DNA of 5,525 nt from JAJFFW01 sp039197915. Its GTDB lineage: Bacteria > Pseudomonadota > Alphaproteobacteria > Caulobacterales > Parvularculaceae. The position numbers and the translations under genes are program-made. This document shows, piece by piece, positions 4,623 through 5,525 of this stretch; the first letter of the stretch is position 1; every line of letters begins with the position of its first letter. A model generated the notes under the pieces. It had not been told where the DNA came from. It did no database searches and saw nothing but the letters and a program-made list of their open reading frames with translations. The stretch spans positions 1 through 5,525 of the forward strand of contig JBCCTV010000213.1 in assembly GCA_039197915.1 (NCBI GenBank), written 5' to 3'.

Positions 4623-5492
4623 ATGGCTGAAGACCAATCGACCCAAAAGGCCCCTCGGAAAGGCCGCGCGAAAATCGCCTATCAGGGCGAGCCCGGCGCT
4701 TACTCGGAGATCGCGTGTCTGGAATTTGCGCCGGATTTTGAGCCTACGCCGTGCGGGACTTTTGAGGAGGCCTTGGAGGCGACATTCACCGGCGCTGCCG
4801 AGCGCGCGATGCTGCCGATCGAAAACTCGCTTGCGGGCCGGGTCGGCGATCTGCACCACCTCCTGCCCCGGTCAGAGCTACACATTATCGCGGAGCACTT
4901 TCTCTCAATCCGCCACCAACTCCTCGGCCTGCCGGACGCGACGCTTGATGACGTGAAAATCGTTCGAAGCCACGCGATGGCGCTCGGCCAATGCGGCCAG
5001 TCTTTGAGGGCGCTCGGCATCAAAACCGAAATGGCCGGCGACACCGCAGGCGCCGCCCACCGCTTAGCGACAAGCGGCGAGCGGACGGCTGGCGCGGTTG
5101 CGTCCCGGCGCGCCGCGGAGCTTTACGGCTTGAAGATCCTCAAAGAAAACATCGAAGACGCCGGCCACAACACCACGCGTTTTCTCCAAATGGCGCGCGA
5201 GCCCATGGACGCCGCCCAGAGCGACGGCCCGACGGTGACAAGCTTCATCTTCCAGGTGCGGAATATTCCGGCCGCCTTATACAAAGCGCTGGGCGGCTTC
5301 GCGACGAACGGCGTGAACCTCACAAAGCTTGAGAGCTACCAACTGGACGGCTCGTTCACGGCGACGATGTTTTACGCCGACGCTGACGGCCACCCGGAAG
5401 ACCCGGCTATGCGAAACGCCCTCGAAGAGTTGAGCTTTTTTTCAGCTCGCTTGCGCGTTTTGGGGGTTTATCGGTCCGCCCGCCAACGATGA
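4623..5492 (+). CDS. pheA: Prephenate dehydratase, stand-alone with C-terminal ACT domain
   Basis: The 289-residue cytoplasmic enzyme decarboxylates and dehydrates prephenate to phenylpyruvate, the penultimate step to phenylalanine. The catalytic domain (about 17-190) opens with KIAYQGEPGAYSE (17-29) and contains LPIENSLAGRVGD (64-76), SHAMALGQC (116-124) and the hallmark NTTRFL (183-188), in which the Thr-Arg-Phe triad is catalytic. The ACT domain (about 205-285) has ALYKALGGFATNGVNLTKLES (218-238) and should bind phenylalanine for feedback inhibition. The usual ESRP signature reads ESYQ here. No chorismate mutase domain is fused, unlike the enterobacterial P-protein, so that activity must be encoded elsewhere. 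The ATG at 4623 has GGAAG (4609-4613) nine bases upstream. An Ala/Lys/Arg N-terminal extension of about 15 residues precedes the core. The leader carries a strong hairpin. The divergent neighbour is cytochrome c; kdsB, which I recall beside this pair in rhizobia, is absent here. Confidence 0.97.
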   Translation: MAEDQSTQKAPRKGRAKIAYQGEPGAYSEIACLEFAPDFEPTPCGTFEEALEATFTGAAERAMLPIENSLAGRVGDLHHLLPRSELHIIAEHFLSIRHQLLGLPDATLDDVKIVRSHAMALGQCGQSLRALGIKTEMAGDTAGAAHRLATSGERTAGAVASRRAAELYGLKILKENIEDAGHNTTRFLQMAREPMDAAQSDGPTVTSFIFQVRNIPAALYKALGGFATNGVNLTKLESYQLDGSFTATMFYADADGHPEDPAMRNALEELSFFSARLRVLGVYRSARQR

Positions 5493-5517
5493 TGCCGGCG
5501 GAGCGGGCTGCGCGCCC
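5476..5517 (+). terminator. GC-rich hairpins at the end of pheA, possible terminator start
   Basis: CCGCCCGCC (5476-5484, last codons of pheA) can pair imperfectly with GGCGGAGCGG (5497-5506). Alternatively GGGC (5505-5508) pairs with GCCC (5514-5517) around a five-base loop. No T-run follows before the window ends, so termination here is a weak call. Nothing else can be supported in the last 33 bases. Confidence 0.25.
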
Positions 5518-5525
5518 TGGGGATC

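Noticed and set aside
4593..5044. Minus-strand open frames opposite pheA (88 and 114 codons)
   Set aside because: No family resemblance, and pheA is unambiguous on the other strand.

Overview
The window is a piece of chromosome from a moderately GC-rich alphaproteobacterium. The evidence is gene content: a long tandem-domain dCTP deaminase, a membrane-anchored CycM-type cytochrome c, a stand-alone prephenate dehydratase with an alphaproteobacterial-looking ACT domain, and a tRNA-Gly(CCC) of alphaproteobacterial type. I cannot name the genus. All genes look like core metabolism or housekeeping. I see no transposase, integrase, phage gene, CRISPR array, toxin-antitoxin pair or recognisable defence system.

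Layout, left to right. (1) apaG lies on the minus strand; its last few codons run off the left edge. It diverges from (2) a plus-strand dCTP deaminase of about 386 residues, across a 141-base region with a plausible apaG promoter and an imperfect inverted repeat. (3) Converging on the deaminase are two minus-strand genes that probably form one transcript: a secreted SYLF (Ysc84-type) lipid-binding domain protein with an excellent Shine-Dalgarno sequence, followed closely by a DUF938-type SAM-dependent methyltransferase. (4) A tRNA-Gly(CCC) with encoded CCA sits on the plus strand. (5) A minus-strand membrane-anchored class I cytochrome c follows. (6) A 358-base divergent region separates it from (7) the plus-strand prephenate dehydratase gene pheA, which ends 33 bases before the right edge. 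Gaps not listed separately are 1662-1732 (no clear hairpin), 3271-3445 (no convincing promoter) and 3520-3655 (one weak hairpin).

Functionally the genes are separate: dUTP/dTTP precursor supply (deaminase), phenylalanine synthesis (PheA), electron transfer at the membrane (cytochrome c), glycine decoding (tRNA), and three conserved proteins of less certain role (ApaG, SYLF protein, DUF938 methyltransferase). The most informative non-coding stretch is the cytochrome c/pheA divergent region. It contains an FNR/FixK-like half-perfect palindrome placed about 41.5 bases upstream of a possible cytochrome c transcription start, an 11-base direct repeat, and a 12-bp hairpin just upstream of pheA. The most unusual protein feature is a Ser/Pro-rich insert near the N-terminus of the deaminase.

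I found no convincing new multi-gene system. The findings are local regulatory or protein-architecture observations.
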